A stretch of 64,000 nucleotides of DNA from Nocardioides zhouii (GCF_004137345.1 NZ_SDWV01000005.1:186001-250000), one strand, 5' to 3'; shown: positions 47,385 through 57,091, counted from the first letter of the stretch. Made by a program: numbers and translations. The notes: generated by a model not told the origin, from the letters alone.

Positions 47385-48110
47385 CTATGTACGAGGTGCC
47401 AGCGGGTCGCCGACCTCGCCGGACGCGAGGAGCGGCCCCTGCTCGAGCCGGGTCATCAGCGGCGCCTCGCCCGCGTCGAGCCCGGCCACCGTGGCCAGGC
47501 CCCGGAGGACGTCGTCGGGTCGTACGGCCGGCGTGCCGTGTCGCAGCACGACGTCGAGCGTCGTACGCCCCTCGTCGCCCTCGACCGGCGCGACGAGCGC
47601 GAGGGCGACCACGGCTCCCCGGGCGTCGAACTCGCGCATGCCCTTCTTCGTCATCCGCTCGACCAGCGCCTCGTCGGCGGCGAGGAAGCGCGCGACGGCG
47701 TCCTCGGCGACCTCGCGGCCGACGGCCAGGACGATGCGCCAGCGGCTGCCCTCGAGCAGGTCGGAGAGCGAGCCGCCGGGCGACTCCACCACGTCGAGGA
47801 CGTCCAGGCCGGGGGGCAGCGCCTCGTCGAGCATCGCGTGGACGTCGGCGGGCACGACGACCTGGGCCAGGGCCAGCTCGAGGTACTCCGCCTCGCTCGC
47901 CGAGCCCGTCGGTGCCGCGCCGGCGTACGAGATGCGCGGGTGCGGGTTGAAGCCCGAGGAGTACGCCATGGGGACCCGCGCACGGAAGACGGCGCGCTCG
48001 AAGGCCCGGCTGAAGTCGCGGTGGCTGGTGAAGCGGAGCCGTCCGCGCTTGGCGTAGCGCACGCGGAGGCGCTGCACCGGTGGGGCCTGCTGCTCGGGTT
48101 GGTCACGCAC
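47385..48110 (-). CDS. DUF2344 / TIGR03936-type radical SAM-associated protein
   Basis: A 241-residue protein with the family motifs VQRLRVRYAKRGRLRFTSHRD, FERAVFRARVPMAYSSGFNPHPRISYA and ALPPGLDVLDVVE. In many bacteria it is encoded directly after, or fused to, a TIGR03960-type radical SAM protein with a B12-binding-like domain. Here that partner is not adjacent: its C-terminus is found at 63836-64000, on the far side of the glycan island. Function is unknown; the usual location before rne suggests a link to RNA or ribosome maturation. Confidence 0.9.
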   Translation of the reverse strand: MRDQPEQQAPPVQRLRVRYAKRGRLRFTSHRDFSRAFERAVFRARVPMAYSSGFNPHPRISYAGAAPTGSASEAEYLELALAQVVVPADVHAMLDEALPPGLDVLDVVESPGGSLSDLLEGSRWRIVLAVGREVAEDAVARFLAADEALVERMTKKGMREFDARGAVVALALVAPVEGDEGRTTLDVVLRHGTPAVRPDDVLRGLATVAGLDAGEAPLMTRLEQGPLLASGEVGDPLAPRT

Positions 48111-48160
48111 GGCCAGAGCCTAGGCGTTCCGCCCGGATAGGCCGCACGCCCGCGTGGCGG

Positions 48161-48166
48161 TATATT
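48161..48166 (+). promoter_or_regulatory. Leaderless-type -10 element at the island start
   Basis: TATATT lies 7 nt before the GTG at 48174, the first gene of the glycan island. The spacing again fits a leaderless mRNA. Confidence 0.5.
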
Positions 48167-48173
48167 CCCGCGG

Positions 48174-48851
48174 GTGAGAGACGTCGCTTTCGTTGTGCCT
48201 GTGTACAACGAAGCAGAGGTCATCGGATCGGTCATCGCGGGCATCCTCGAGAGCTGCCCTCACGTGGTGTGCGTGAACGACGGCAGCTCGGACCTGTCGG
48301 CCGACGCGATCCTCGACGCGGGCGCCTACCTGGTCAACCACCCGATCAACATGGGTCAGGGCGCTGCCCTCCAGACCGGCATCGAGTTCGCCCGCCTGCT
48401 GCCCGGGGTCACCCGCTTCGTGACGTTCGATGCCGACGGCCAGCACCGGGTCGAGGACGCCGTCCGGATGCTCCGGGTCCTCGAGACCACCGACGTCGAC
48501 ATCGTGCTCGGCTCGCGCTTCCTCGGCGAGGCGATCGGTGCCAGCCGGTTCAAGCGCGTGCTGCTCAAGGCCGCCGTCCGCTTCAGCAACCTCACGTCGG
48601 GCGTCCGGTTGACCGACGCCCACAACGGCCTCCGGGTGTTCAACCGCCACGTCGCCGACACGCTGCGGATCACCGCGCCCGACATGACCCACGCCAGCGA
48701 GATCATCGAGCTCATCGCGCGCAACAAGTACCGCTTCGTCGAGGTGGCCGTGACCATCGACTACTCCGACTACTCGGTCGCGAAGGGCCAGCCCGCGGTC
48801 AACGCGGTCAACATCGCGGTCGACACCCTCCTGCGGAAGGTGAGCCGATGA
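48174..48851 (+). CDS. GT2 family glycosyltransferase (polyprenyl-phosphate type)
   Basis: A 225-residue GT-A glycosyltransferase. VVPVYNEAEVIGSVI at the N-terminus, DDGS-like VNDGSSD and the DADGQH metal motif are typical of dolichol-phosphate-mannose synthase-like enzymes, which load a sugar on a polyprenyl phosphate for later use by a membrane GT-C. No membrane helix is visible. It is coupled by ATGA overlap to the small DUF2304 membrane protein, a frequent partner. Confidence 0.9.
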   Translation: MRDVAFVVPVYNEAEVIGSVIAGILESCPHVVCVNDGSSDLSADAILDAGAYLVNHPINMGQGAALQTGIEFARLLPGVTRFVTFDADGQHRVEDAVRMLRVLETTDVDIVLGSRFLGEAIGASRFKRVLLKAAVRFSNLTSGVRLTDAHNGLRVFNRHVADTLRITAPDMTHASEIIELIARNKYRFVEVAVTIDYSDYSVAKGQPAVNAVNIAVDTLLRKVSR

Positions 48852-49279
48852 TCCTCATCCAGATCATCCTCATCGCCGCGTTCGCGGTGATCTTCCTCGT
48901 CGCCCTGCGCAGCCGCAGCGCCCACAGCGTCAACGCCTGGAAGAAGATCGCGTTCGCCGGGCTGATGGTCCTCGTCGTGATCGCGGTCCTGGCGCCCGAC
49001 CTGGTGAGCATCGTCGCCCAGGCGATCGGCGTGGGCCGTGGCACCGACCTCGTCCTCTACGTGGTGTCGGTGACGTTCGGCTTCTACGTCGTCAACCAGT
49101 ACCTCCGCGCCCAGGAGTCGCGCCACCAGCTGCACCAGCTGGCCCGGCGGATCGCGATCCTCGAGGCCCAGGAGCGCTACGGCATGGAGCGCCTCACCGT
49201 GCGCAGCTCGGTCGGGACGACCGTCGCGCCGGACGCCCAGGTCGCGCAGCCGACGGAGATCCTCCCGCCGCATGCCTGA
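48848..49279 (+). CDS. DUF2304 membrane protein
   Basis: A 143-residue protein with three hydrophobic segments (IILIAAFAVIFLVAL, IAFAGLMVLVVIAVLAP, LVLYVVSVTFGFYVVNQYL) and a cytoplasmic coiled-coil-like tail (HQLHQLARRIAILEAQER). DUF2304 proteins often accompany polyprenyl-phosphate glycosyltransferases and may help the lipid-linked sugar reach the membrane. It overlaps the genes on both sides (4 and 8 nt), so the three genes are one transcript. Confidence 0.85.
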   Translation: MILIQIILIAAFAVIFLVALRSRSAHSVNAWKKIAFAGLMVLVVIAVLAPDLVSIVAQAIGVGRGTDLVLYVVSVTFGFYVVNQYLRAQESRHQLHQLARRIAILEAQERYGMERLTVRSSVGTTVAPDAQVAQPTEILPPHA

Positions 49280-50159
49280 GATCTTCATCCCGTTCTGGGG
49301 CGAGCCGGCGCTCCTGTTCGAGGCGGTCGAGAGCGTCCGCGCGCAGACCGACCCCGACTGGCGCCTGACGGTCGTCGACGACTGCTACCCCGACGACAGT
49401 GTCGGGGCGTGGTTCGAGGCGCTCGCCGACGAGCGCGTCACCTACCTCCGCAACGAAACCAACCTCGGCATCACCGACAACTACCGCCGTTGCCTCGAGC
49501 TCGCGAGCGACGAGTGGCTGGTCTTCCTCGGCTGCGACGACGTGCTGCGGCCGGCGTACGTCGCCACGGTGCGCGCCGCGATCGCCTCCGCCCCGGCCGG
49601 CGTCGACATCGTCCAGCCCGGCGTCGAGGTGATCGACGAGACCTCGACGCGGGTGGACCCGCTGGTCGACCGGGTCAAGCGCCGGCTGTTCGCCCCGCGG
49701 CTCACCGGGCCGCGCGTGCTCGCCGGTGAGGAGCTCGCGGTGTCGCTGCTGCGCGGCAACTGGACCTACTGGCCGTCCCTCGCCTTCCGCACCGAGGCGG
49801 TGCGTCGCCACGACTTCCTCGACGGCATGCCGCTGGTGCAGGACCTGGCGCTGATGGTCGACATGGCGCTGGGCGGCTCGCGGATGCTCGTGCTCCCCGA
49901 CGTCGTCTTCGCCTACCGCCGACACTCGGCGAGCGCCTCATCGGCCACCGTCGACGACGGCGGCCGCTTCGAGGGCGAGCGGGCGTACTTCAGGATCGCC
50001 GCGGAGCGGTGCGCCGCGCACGGCTGGGCGCGGGCCGCCCGCGCCGCCCGGGTGCACGCCGCCTCCCGGCTCTACGCCGCCAGCCGGCTGCCGCAGGCCG
50101 TCACCGGTCGCTCGTGGGGCGCCACCCGCACCCTGGGCCGCCACGCCTTCGGGCGCTGA
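49272..50159 (+). CDS. GT2 family glycosyltransferase
   Basis: A 295-residue GT-A family 2 glycosyltransferase. The N-terminal IPFWGEPALLFEAVESVRAQ, VVDDCYPDDS, and GCDDVLRP (metal-binding DD) are characteristic. The C-terminal half (FLDGMPLVQDLALMVDMAL and FAYRRHS) places the acceptor side. It probably adds a hexose or rhamnose to a growing surface glycan; the donor and acceptor cannot be told. Last gene of the first plus-strand run. Confidence 0.88.
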   Translation: MPEIFIPFWGEPALLFEAVESVRAQTDPDWRLTVVDDCYPDDSVGAWFEALADERVTYLRNETNLGITDNYRRCLELASDEWLVFLGCDDVLRPAYVATVRAAIASAPAGVDIVQPGVEVIDETSTRVDPLVDRVKRRLFAPRLTGPRVLAGEELAVSLLRGNWTYWPSLAFRTEAVRRHDFLDGMPLVQDLALMVDMALGGSRMLVLPDVVFAYRRHSASASSATVDDGGRFEGERAYFRIAAERCAAHGWARAARAARVHAASRLYAASRLPQAVTGRSWGATRTLGRHAFGR

Positions 50160-50174
50160 CCCGCTCCGGTCCGC

Positions 50175-51278
50175 TCAGCGCGCGGCCAGGGTCGACCGGA
50201 ACACGTCGAGCGTGTCCTCGGCGACCCGGCGCCAGCTGAACTTCGCAGCCTGCGCGACGCCTTCCCGGGCCAGCCGCTCGGCGACCTCGGGCTGCGTGGC
50301 GAGCGTCGTCATCGCGGCGGCGATGGACGCGTCGTCGTGCGGGTCGAACCACATCGCCGCGTCGCCACCGACCTCGCGCAGCACCGGCAGGTCCGAGGCC
50401 AGGACCGGCAGGCCGATCGACATCGCCTCGAGCACCGGCAGGCCGAAGCCCTCGGCGAGCGTCGGGTAGGCCATCGCGCGGGCCCGGCGCCGGAGGTCCG
50501 CCAGCTCGTCGCTGCCGATCCACCCCTTCAGCTCCACCCACTCGCCCATGCCGGTGCGACGTACGACGTCCGCGACGGGGTCCTCCCCCGGACCGGCGCC
50601 GGTGATGACCAGGCGCGGGCGTACGGACTCCTCGACCAGGGCGAGGGCGCGCACGAGCGCGTCCCAGTTCTTGTACGGGCGGCGCTGGCCGCTGGCCAGG
50701 ATCAGGTTCTCGCCGATCCCGTCGCGCCCGACGTCGGTCGCGCCGTGCGCCGCGAGCGGCACCACGTGGAGGCGGTCGGACGGGAAGCCGAGGTACTTGT
50801 GGATCTCCTCGGCCGAGACCCTGCTGTCGGTGATGATGCGCGCGGCGTTGGCCGCGGCCCGCTGCTCCATCCACATCACGGGGCGCGTGTAGAGCGGCGT
50901 CACCATGAACTCGGGATGGCTCCAGTAGAGCATGTCGTGCACCGTCAGGACGGTCGGCATCGAGGTGCGCGCCGGGCCCAGGGTGGCCGGGCAGTGCACC
51001 AGGTCGGCGCGCCGGCGCCGGGCGTGGAGGCTGGAGGCGACGAGCTCGCCTGCGGCCCAGATGAAGCGGTTCTCGCCGCTGATCCGCGAGCGGATCACCT
51101 CGCCGGGGAACCAGGACAGGTCCAAGCGACCGCCCTCGGCGCTGGCGAGGGCGACGAAGTCGAAGCCGCTGTCCAGCGTCCCGATCTCGCGGTAGAGCTC
51201 GCGGGTGTAGGTCTCCATCCCACCCTTGGTGCCGGTGTAGGACAGCATGTCGACGAACACGAGTGGGCGTTTCGGCAC
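50175..51278 (-). CDS. GT4 family glycosyltransferase
   Basis: A 367-residue GT-B enzyme. The N-terminal domain begins FVDMLSYTGTKGGMETYTREL; the donor-binding motif is EGFGLPVLEAMSIGLPVLA with the E-x7-E pair of GT4 enzymes. It would transfer a sugar such as mannose, glucose or rhamnose from a nucleotide donor. The GTG start lies 7 nt after TAGGGT on the minus strand. It is transcribed with the flippase-like gene upstream (10-nt gap). Confidence 0.92.
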   Translation of the reverse strand: MPKRPLVFVDMLSYTGTKGGMETYTRELYREIGTLDSGFDFVALASAEGGRLDLSWFPGEVIRSRISGENRFIWAAGELVASSLHARRRRADLVHCPATLGPARTSMPTVLTVHDMLYWSHPEFMVTPLYTRPVMWMEQRAAANAARIITDSRVSAEEIHKYLGFPSDRLHVVPLAAHGATDVGRDGIGENLILASGQRRPYKNWDALVRALALVEESVRPRLVITGAGPGEDPVADVVRRTGMGEWVELKGWIGSDELADLRRRARAMAYPTLAEGFGLPVLEAMSIGLPVLASDLPVLREVGGDAAMWFDPHDDASIAAAMTTLATQPEVAERLAREGVAQAAKFSWRRVAEDTLDVFRSTLAAR

Positions 51279-51285
51279 GGGCGAG

Positions 51286-51291
51286 ACCCTA
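51286..51291 (-). promoter_or_regulatory. Leaderless-type -10 element
   Basis: TAGGGT on the minus strand, 7 nt before the GTG at 51278 and overlapping the end of the flippase-like gene. Confidence 0.45.
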
Positions 51292-52500
51292 ACCGACCCT
51301 GCGGTGCCCTCCGAGGAGGTGCACGACCACCCCGACCGCGGGCCCGACCAGGAGCGATGTGACGACCCGCTGTTCCAGCCCTCCTGGCAGCAGCAGCGTG
51401 GCGACCGTGGCCACCGTCGCGGCGATCCAGCCGGCGAGGTAGACGGTGTGGTGGTCGAGCGCGACGGCCGCTGCACCGGTGACGGTCAGCACGGCGACGA
51501 GCCCAGCCCCCAGCACGAGCCCGGCGAACACGGGACCGTCGACGTGGAAGTCCGGGTTCACGATGCGGAGCGCCCAGGGACCGACCGGCCACGCGGCGAG
51601 CGCCCCGACGAGCGTCAGGCCGACGATCCCGGCCAGCACCGGTCCCAGGGCGCGTACGCCCTGCACGGCGACGCGCGCGACCACGACGTTCTGGTAGGCG
51701 CCGAGCGGGACGAGCAGTGGCGCGCGGCACAGCGAGACGGCGAGCATGATCGGCGCCGCGCCCGCGAACACGTCGTCGGGCGTCGTGACCTTCACCAGCA
51801 GGGGGAAGCCCACGAGGAGGACGGCTGAGACGCCGGCCGCGGTGCACGAGGTGACGAGCCGGCGCACCAGGCCGGACACCTCCACGTCGACGCGCTGCGT
51901 CCACAGGTGGCGGTAGCGCGTCGAGGCGAGCGTGGCGGCGATCCAGAACCCGGACGCGACCGCGCTGGCGAAGGCGAAGCCCGCCACCCCGGCGAAGAGG
52001 GCCGCCACGACGACGAAGAGTGCCAGCCGGCCGGCGGTCTCGCCGGCCACGAGCAGGCTGTAGCCCGACCACGCGCCGCGGCCCGTGGCGACGCCGGCGA
52101 CCACCACGTGCACGCTGAAGAGCGTCGTGCCGAGGACGGTCGCGCCGAGCAGCGGACCCCAGTGCGGGCCGTACACCGGAGGAGCCCACAGGAAGCCGCT
52201 GATGCCGACGACCGCGACGAGGGCCAGGCCGAAGCCGACCGCGACGGGCATCAGGCGTGTGCCGGCGCCGCTCGTGTCGCCGGTCGTGCTGACCGCGCGC
52301 GTCACCTCCGTGGTCACGCCGTTGAGGGTGCCGTACATCGCGAAGACGACGCCCCAGAAGACGAGGAAGTGGGCGCTGTCGGCGGGAGTCAGGGTGCGCG
52401 CGGCGAGGATCAGCGCGACGTAGCCGGACACGCCGCTGACCAGCGCGGCGCCGAGGACGAGGGCCGTCGGCGAGGCCACCAGCTGCGATCGTCTCGACAC
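51289..52500 (-). CDS. Polysaccharide flippase-like membrane protein
   Basis: A 403-residue protein with about twelve hydrophobic segments, the topology of the MOP/Wzx group. GAALVSGVSGYVALILAARTLTP at the N-terminus and repeated Leu/Val/Ala helices suggest a lipid-linked oligosaccharide flippase, although no strongly diagnostic motif is visible and it may be a more remote relative. It sits between glycosyltransferases, which supports a role in glycan export. GTG start. Confidence 0.72.
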   Translation of the reverse strand: MSRRSQLVASPTALVLGAALVSGVSGYVALILAARTLTPADSAHFLVFWGVVFAMYGTLNGVTTEVTRAVSTTGDTSGAGTRLMPVAVGFGLALVAVVGISGFLWAPPVYGPHWGPLLGATVLGTTLFSVHVVVAGVATGRGAWSGYSLLVAGETAGRLALFVVVAALFAGVAGFAFASAVASGFWIAATLASTRYRHLWTQRVDVEVSGLVRRLVTSCTAAGVSAVLLVGFPLLVKVTTPDDVFAGAAPIMLAVSLCRAPLLVPLGAYQNVVVARVAVQGVRALGPVLAGIVGLTLVGALAAWPVGPWALRIVNPDFHVDGPVFAGLVLGAGLVAVLTVTGAAAVALDHHTVYLAGWIAATVATVATLLLPGGLEQRVVTSLLVGPAVGVVVHLLGGHRRVG

Positions 52501-52590
52501 GGTCGCCCATGCTAGGGCCGTGAGCGTCCCGACCGGTCACCTGTAGTGTCCGAGCCGATCCGTGAGGCGAGCGAACCGGGGGCGTGGGAG

Positions 52591-53535
52591 ATGTTGCGAG
52601 AGCGATTGGTGGCGCGGACGCCGCGGGTGGCGCAGGCGCTGCAGCAGGTACGCCGGCAGACGCCGGGGTCGCTGACCCGGGAGATCGAGCTCAACCGGGT
52701 CCTGCTCGGCACGATGATGACGCGCCAGCTCCCCGCCTCCGTCGACTCCCTGCGCGACGTGGAGTTCCGGGTCTTCTCGCAGTTCGGCGACGACGGGATC
52801 ATCCAGTTCCTGCTCCAGCACGTCGAGGCGCCCGAGAGCTTCATCGAGTTCGGCGTGGAGACCTACCGCGAGTCCAACACGCGCTTCCTGCTGGTCAAGG
52901 ACAACTGGCGCGGGCTGGTGATCGACGGCAGCGAGGCCAACGTGGCCAGCATCCGGTCCCTCGCCGAGTCCTGGCGCCACGACCTGACGTCGGTGGCGAG
53001 CTTCATCACCCGCGACAACATCAACGACCTGTTCGCCGGCGCCGGTTTCACCGGCGAGGTCGGCCTGCTCAGCATCGACATCGACGGCAACGACTACTGG
53101 GTCTGGGAGGCGATCGAGGCCGTCTCGCCGGTCATCGTGGTCTGCGAGTACAACAGCGTCTTCGGGCCGGACGCCCAGGTCACGGTGCCCTACGCCGCCG
53201 ACTTCACCCGTCGTGCCGCCCACCACTCCAACCTCTTCTTCGGCGCCTCCCTCGCCGCGCTGTGCGACCTGGGCCAGCGCAAGGGCTACGCGTTCGTCGG
53301 CAGCAACAGCAACGGCAACAACGCCTACTTCGTCCGCACCGACCGGCTGGGCGACCTCCCCACCACGGACGCGGCCGAGGGCTACGTCGAGTCGCGCTTC
53401 CGCGAGTCGCGCGACGAGGCCGGCAACCTGACCCACCTCACCGGGCGCGCCCGCCTGGACGAGATCTCGCACCTCGTGGTGCACGACCTGGCCACGGGCA
53501 CCGAGCGCCCGCTCCACGAAGTCGTCGGCGGCTGA
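52591..53535 (+). CDS. FkbM-like methyltransferase domain protein
   Basis: A 314-residue soluble protein. FSQFGDDGIIQFLL and FIEFGVETYRESNTRFLL resemble the first SAM-binding motif of FkbM-like methyltransferases, with LSIDIDGNDYWVW as the third. O-methylation of a sugar in the glycan is the likely role. A TAGTGT -10-like box (52543-52548) overlaps an upstream in-frame GTG at 52546, so I chose ATG 52591; the longer form would add 15 residues. Confidence 0.65.
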   Translation: MLRERLVARTPRVAQALQQVRRQTPGSLTREIELNRVLLGTMMTRQLPASVDSLRDVEFRVFSQFGDDGIIQFLLQHVEAPESFIEFGVETYRESNTRFLLVKDNWRGLVIDGSEANVASIRSLAESWRHDLTSVASFITRDNINDLFAGAGFTGEVGLLSIDIDGNDYWVWEAIEAVSPVIVVCEYNSVFGPDAQVTVPYAADFTRRAAHHSNLFFGASLAALCDLGQRKGYAFVGSNSNGNNAYFVRTDRLGDLPTTDAAEGYVESRFRESRDEAGNLTHLTGRARLDEISHLVVHDLATGTERPLHEVVGG

Positions 53536-53544
53536 CCTCAGCCG

Positions 53545-53550
53545 TAGACT
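53545..53550 (+). promoter_or_regulatory. Possible -10 box before the DUF2142-like gene
   Basis: TAGACT, 45 nt before the ATG at 53596. No clear -35 is seen. Confidence 0.3.
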
Positions 53551-53595
53551 GCACGCCGCCCGTCGGACCATCGCCCCTGGGGGACCCTCCTCGTC

Positions 53596-54972
53596 ATGCC
53601 AGCACGCCCACGCCTTGCCGTCCTCCCGCTCCTGGCAGTGATCGCTGTGGGCCTGTTCCTCTCCGTGGTGCAGGTGTTCAACTACCCGCGCCTGAGCCCG
53701 GTCGACGAGCTGTCGCACCTCGACTACATGTTCCGCTCCCCCACGGTGCTCGAGCAGGGCGACAAGGTCGAGCAGCAGGCGATGCGTACGCAGGCCTGCC
53801 GCGGCGTCGACGTGGAGGGGTTCGACCCCATCCCGTGCCCGCCCGGCATCGTCTACGACCCCGACATCTACCAGGAGAAGGGCTACAACACCGCGGCGAC
53901 GAACACGCCGATCTACTACACCGCGGACCGTGCCCTCGCCGAGGTGATCCGGATCGCGACGCCCGTCGACAACCTCTTCATCGCCGGGCGCCTCGCCGGT
54001 GCGGTGTGGCTGGCCCTCGGCATCGTCCTGACGTGGCTCGCCGGGCGACGCCTGGGCATCGGCCGACTGCCGCTCGGCGCCGTGCTGGGCCTCCTGGTCG
54101 CCTCCCCCGCCGTGACCTACCCCAGCGCGACGGTCACGCCCGACGCGCTCGGGCTGGCCGGCGGTGCAGCCGTCCTGCTGACAGCCCTGCGTTGGGAACA
54201 GCGCCCGACCAGGGGCCGTGCGGCAGCGCTGATCGCGACCGCCGTCGTGGTGTCGTTGATCAAGCTGACCTTCTTCGCCGTGGTCCCGGCCGTGGCGCTC
54301 TACCTGCTGCTCCACCGGTCCCGGTCGTGGGAGTCCTCCGGCGTGACCGCGTTCGCCGAGCCGGGTGAGCCGGGGACCGCCTCGGTGAGCGCCAGCGGCC
54401 GCGCGCGTACCGTCGTGGCGCTCGCCACCGGCGCCGCCGCGCTCGTTGCCGCCTTCGGATGGACGCTCGTCAGCAACGCCCGCAGCCACCAGGACCCGAA
54501 CGACCTGCCGAGCATGGCGACCCAGTTCGCCGTCGACGCCTTCCCGTGGCGCGGCCTCATCGACAGCGCGTTCTCGCTCGCCCAGCCGCTGCTGTCGCCC
54601 TGGGTGGGCGTCGGCGACCCGACGCTGATGTTCTTCAGCACCAACGTGGTCACGATGGTGTTCACCGCCGGTCTCCTGGCCGCCGCGCTCTTCGTCACGC
54701 ACGGCGAGCGCGAGGCACTCCTCGCCCGCTGCCTGCTGCTGGCGGCCGTGGTGTTCTCGCTCGGCCTGGTCGTGCTGGGCTACGTCTCGTCGCACATCTA
54801 CTTCGCGCTGCCCAACCGCTACGGCATCACCCTGGTGGCGCCCATCGCGGTCGTGACGGCGTCGCTGCTGCGCTCGCGGACGTCGGTCGCGATCGTGATC
54901 GGCCTGGCGGTGCTCGCGTCGTTGATGTCGGCCCTCCGCCTGCTCGGCCTGACCGGGATCCCCCCGACGTGA
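53596..54972 (+). CDS. DUF2142-like polytopic membrane protein (probable GT-C)
   Basis: A 458-residue membrane protein with about ten hydrophobic helices and a large loop after helix 1. The early SPVDELSHLDYMFR motif (Asp-Glu...His) resembles the conserved acidic motif of DUF2142 and GT-C glycosyltransferases that use polyprenyl-phosphate sugars. The polyprenyl-phosphate GT2 enzyme encoded at 48174 would supply the donor. The stop overlaps the acyltransferase start (GTGA). Confidence 0.75.
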   Translation: MPARPRLAVLPLLAVIAVGLFLSVVQVFNYPRLSPVDELSHLDYMFRSPTVLEQGDKVEQQAMRTQACRGVDVEGFDPIPCPPGIVYDPDIYQEKGYNTAATNTPIYYTADRALAEVIRIATPVDNLFIAGRLAGAVWLALGIVLTWLAGRRLGIGRLPLGAVLGLLVASPAVTYPSATVTPDALGLAGGAAVLLTALRWEQRPTRGRAAALIATAVVVSLIKLTFFAVVPAVALYLLLHRSRSWESSGVTAFAEPGEPGTASVSASGRARTVVALATGAAALVAAFGWTLVSNARSHQDPNDLPSMATQFAVDAFPWRGLIDSAFSLAQPLLSPWVGVGDPTLMFFSTNVVTMVFTAGLLAAALFVTHGEREALLARCLLLAAVVFSLGLVVLGYVSSHIYFALPNRYGITLVAPIAVVTASLLRSRTSVAIVIGLAVLASLMSALRLLGLTGIPPT

Positions 54973-57086
54973 GCCACGTCGCGGCCACCGCGACGGTCGG
55001 CGACGGCGGCGAGGCACCCGGCGTACGCCCCGACCACACCGCGCACCCGACGCACCACCGCCCCGACATCCAGGCCCTCCGGGCCCTGGCCGTCACGCTG
55101 GTCGTGACGTACCACTTCTGGCCGGGCCGGGTCCCGGGCGGCTTCATCGGCGTCGACGTCTTCTTCGTCATCTCCGGCTTCCTCATCACCAGCGCGCTGC
55201 TGCGCCGGCCGCCCGAGGGGCTGCGCGACCTCGGCGCCTTCTGGGCCCGGCGGGTCCTGCGGCTCATCCCGGCCGCCGCACTGACCATCACGGTCACCCT
55301 TGCCGTCGTGTGGCTCCTCCGGCCGACGGCGGAGTGGGCGCCTGCCGCCCGGCACGGGCTGACCTCGATGTTCTACGTCGAGAACTGGCGACTCGTCTCC
55401 GACGCCACCGACTACCTGCGCGCCCACGCCACACCCTCGCCGTTCCAGCACTTCTGGTCGCTGTCGATCGAGGAGCAGTTCTACGTCGTGTGGCCGGTGC
55501 TGGTCGGCCTCGGCGCGCTCGTCGACCGCCGGCTGCGACGCAACGGCCTCGCCGTCGTGGGGCTCCTCGCGGCCGTCACGGTGCTGAGCCTCGCCGCGAG
55601 CCTGTCGCTCTCGTGGAGCTCGCCCGCCGAGGCCTACTTCGCCACCCCGGCGCGGATGTGGCAGCTCGGCACCGGTGGCCTGCTGGCCTGGCTCGTGCTG
55701 CGCCGTCGCGACCGCGCGCCGGCGACGACCCGTGGGATCGTCGCCCTCGCGGGCCTGCTGGCGGTCCTCGGGAGCGCCCTCCTCATCACCGGCGACACGG
55801 TCTACCCCGGGTGGGCGGCCCTGCTGCCGACCCTCGGCGCGGCCCTGCTCATCCACGCCGACGACCCCGACGGTCCGTTGTCGCTGCGGCGCATCACGCA
55901 CTCCCGGCCGGTGCAGCTCGTCGGCGACTGCTCGTACGCGATCTACCTCTGGCACTGGCCGCTCGTCGTGCTGGCGCCCGCGGTGCTCGGCGTACGCCGC
56001 GGGCTCGCGCTCTCGCTCGCCCTCATCGCACTCACCCTCGTCGTGTCGTGGCTCTCGACCCGGTTCGTCGAGAACGCCCTGCGGCCGCGGCCCGGCACGA
56101 CGTACGTCGGTCGCCGCGCGCTGGTCGTGCTGACCGTCTGCTCGGTCGTGGTGGTCGGCCTCGCGTGGGCGATGCTGCGCTCGTCGGAGTCGGCGGTCCA
56201 GGCCTCCGAGTCTCGCGTCCAGGACGCGCTCCCGACCAGCCTCGAACCCACCTGCACCGGCGCCGGGGCCCTCGATCCCGCGCTCGACTGCGAGGAGCCC
56301 GACGAGCTGGTCACCACGCCCGAGTTCAGCCGCGGCGACCTCCCGCTGTCGGTGATCGTCGGGCAGTGCATCAGCTGGCCGCCGTTCGACGAGCTCGTCA
56401 CCTGCTCGGTCGGCGACACGACGAAGCCCGAGCGCAGGATCGCCCTCTTCGGCAACTCGCACGCCGGCCACTGGGAGCCCGCGATGAACGCGATCGCCGC
56501 CGAGCACCACTGGCAGGTCGACACCTACGTGATCGGCGTCTGCCAGCCGACGACCGACAACGCCGCGGCGCCGTCGGTGGACCCGCTGCAGATCGAGGCC
56601 TGCGACGAGCTGGTCGACGGGGCGATCGACCGGGCCATCGCCGACCACGACCTCGTGGTGATGTCGACGCTCGACCGCGACGGGACCTCGCCGGAGGTGT
56701 ACGAGGCGACGCTGCGGCGGCTGACCGACGCGGGCGTCCCGGTGCTGGTCATCCGCGACACCCCGGCGCCGCTCGACCCCGACTACGACACCGTCACCTG
56801 CGTCAGCGAGCACCTGGACGACACCGCCGCGTGCGACGGCACCCGCCAGGACTACCTCGGCCCCGACCCGCTGACCGAGGCGGCCGACGCACTCGACTCC
56901 GACCTGATCACCACCGTCGACCTCGCGGACCACGTCTGCCGCGACGACGTGTGCCCCGCCGTGGTGGGCGGCGTGATCGTGTACGCCGACTACAACCACC
57001 TGTCCGCGACCTACTCCGCCACCCTCGCGCCCTACCTCGAGCCGGCCGTGCTCGAGGCCATGCGGAGCGGGGACGCAGCCCCCTGA
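54969..57086 (+). CDS. AT3/OafA-type acyltransferase with C-terminal SGNH domain
   Basis: A 705-residue O-acyltransferase. The N-terminal acyltransferase-3 membrane domain (about 30-410) has YHFWPGRVPGGFIGVDVFF, FWSLSIEEQFYVVWPVL and LWHWPLVV; a linker and an extracytoplasmic SGNH hydrolase-like domain follow (about 430-705), with Ser in FGNSHAGH and the Asp-x-x-His pair in DYNHLS. Such fusions acetylate sugars of surface polysaccharides. GTG start overlaps the preceding gene. Confidence 0.93.
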   Translation: MSHVAATATVGDGGEAPGVRPDHTAHPTHHRPDIQALRALAVTLVVTYHFWPGRVPGGFIGVDVFFVISGFLITSALLRRPPEGLRDLGAFWARRVLRLIPAAALTITVTLAVVWLLRPTAEWAPAARHGLTSMFYVENWRLVSDATDYLRAHATPSPFQHFWSLSIEEQFYVVWPVLVGLGALVDRRLRRNGLAVVGLLAAVTVLSLAASLSLSWSSPAEAYFATPARMWQLGTGGLLAWLVLRRRDRAPATTRGIVALAGLLAVLGSALLITGDTVYPGWAALLPTLGAALLIHADDPDGPLSLRRITHSRPVQLVGDCSYAIYLWHWPLVVLAPAVLGVRRGLALSLALIALTLVVSWLSTRFVENALRPRPGTTYVGRRALVVLTVCSVVVVGLAWAMLRSSESAVQASESRVQDALPTSLEPTCTGAGALDPALDCEEPDELVTTPEFSRGDLPLSVIVGQCISWPPFDELVTCSVGDTTKPERRIALFGNSHAGHWEPAMNAIAAEHHWQVDTYVIGVCQPTTDNAAAPSVDPLQIEACDELVDGAIDRAIADHDLVVMSTLDRDGTSPEVYEATLRRLTDAGVPVLVIRDTPAPLDPDYDTVTCVSEHLDDTAACDGTRQDYLGPDPLTEAADALDSDLITTVDLADHVCRDDVCPAVVGGVIVYADYNHLSATYSATLAPYLEPAVLEAMRSGDAAP

Positions 57087-57091
57087 GCGAC

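Noticed and set aside
54459..57086. A longer reading frame for the acyltransferase that starts inside the preceding gene
   Set aside because: The residues before 54969 are out of frame with the DUF2142-like gene and have no similarity to it; the GTG at 54969 gives the usual four-base overlap.
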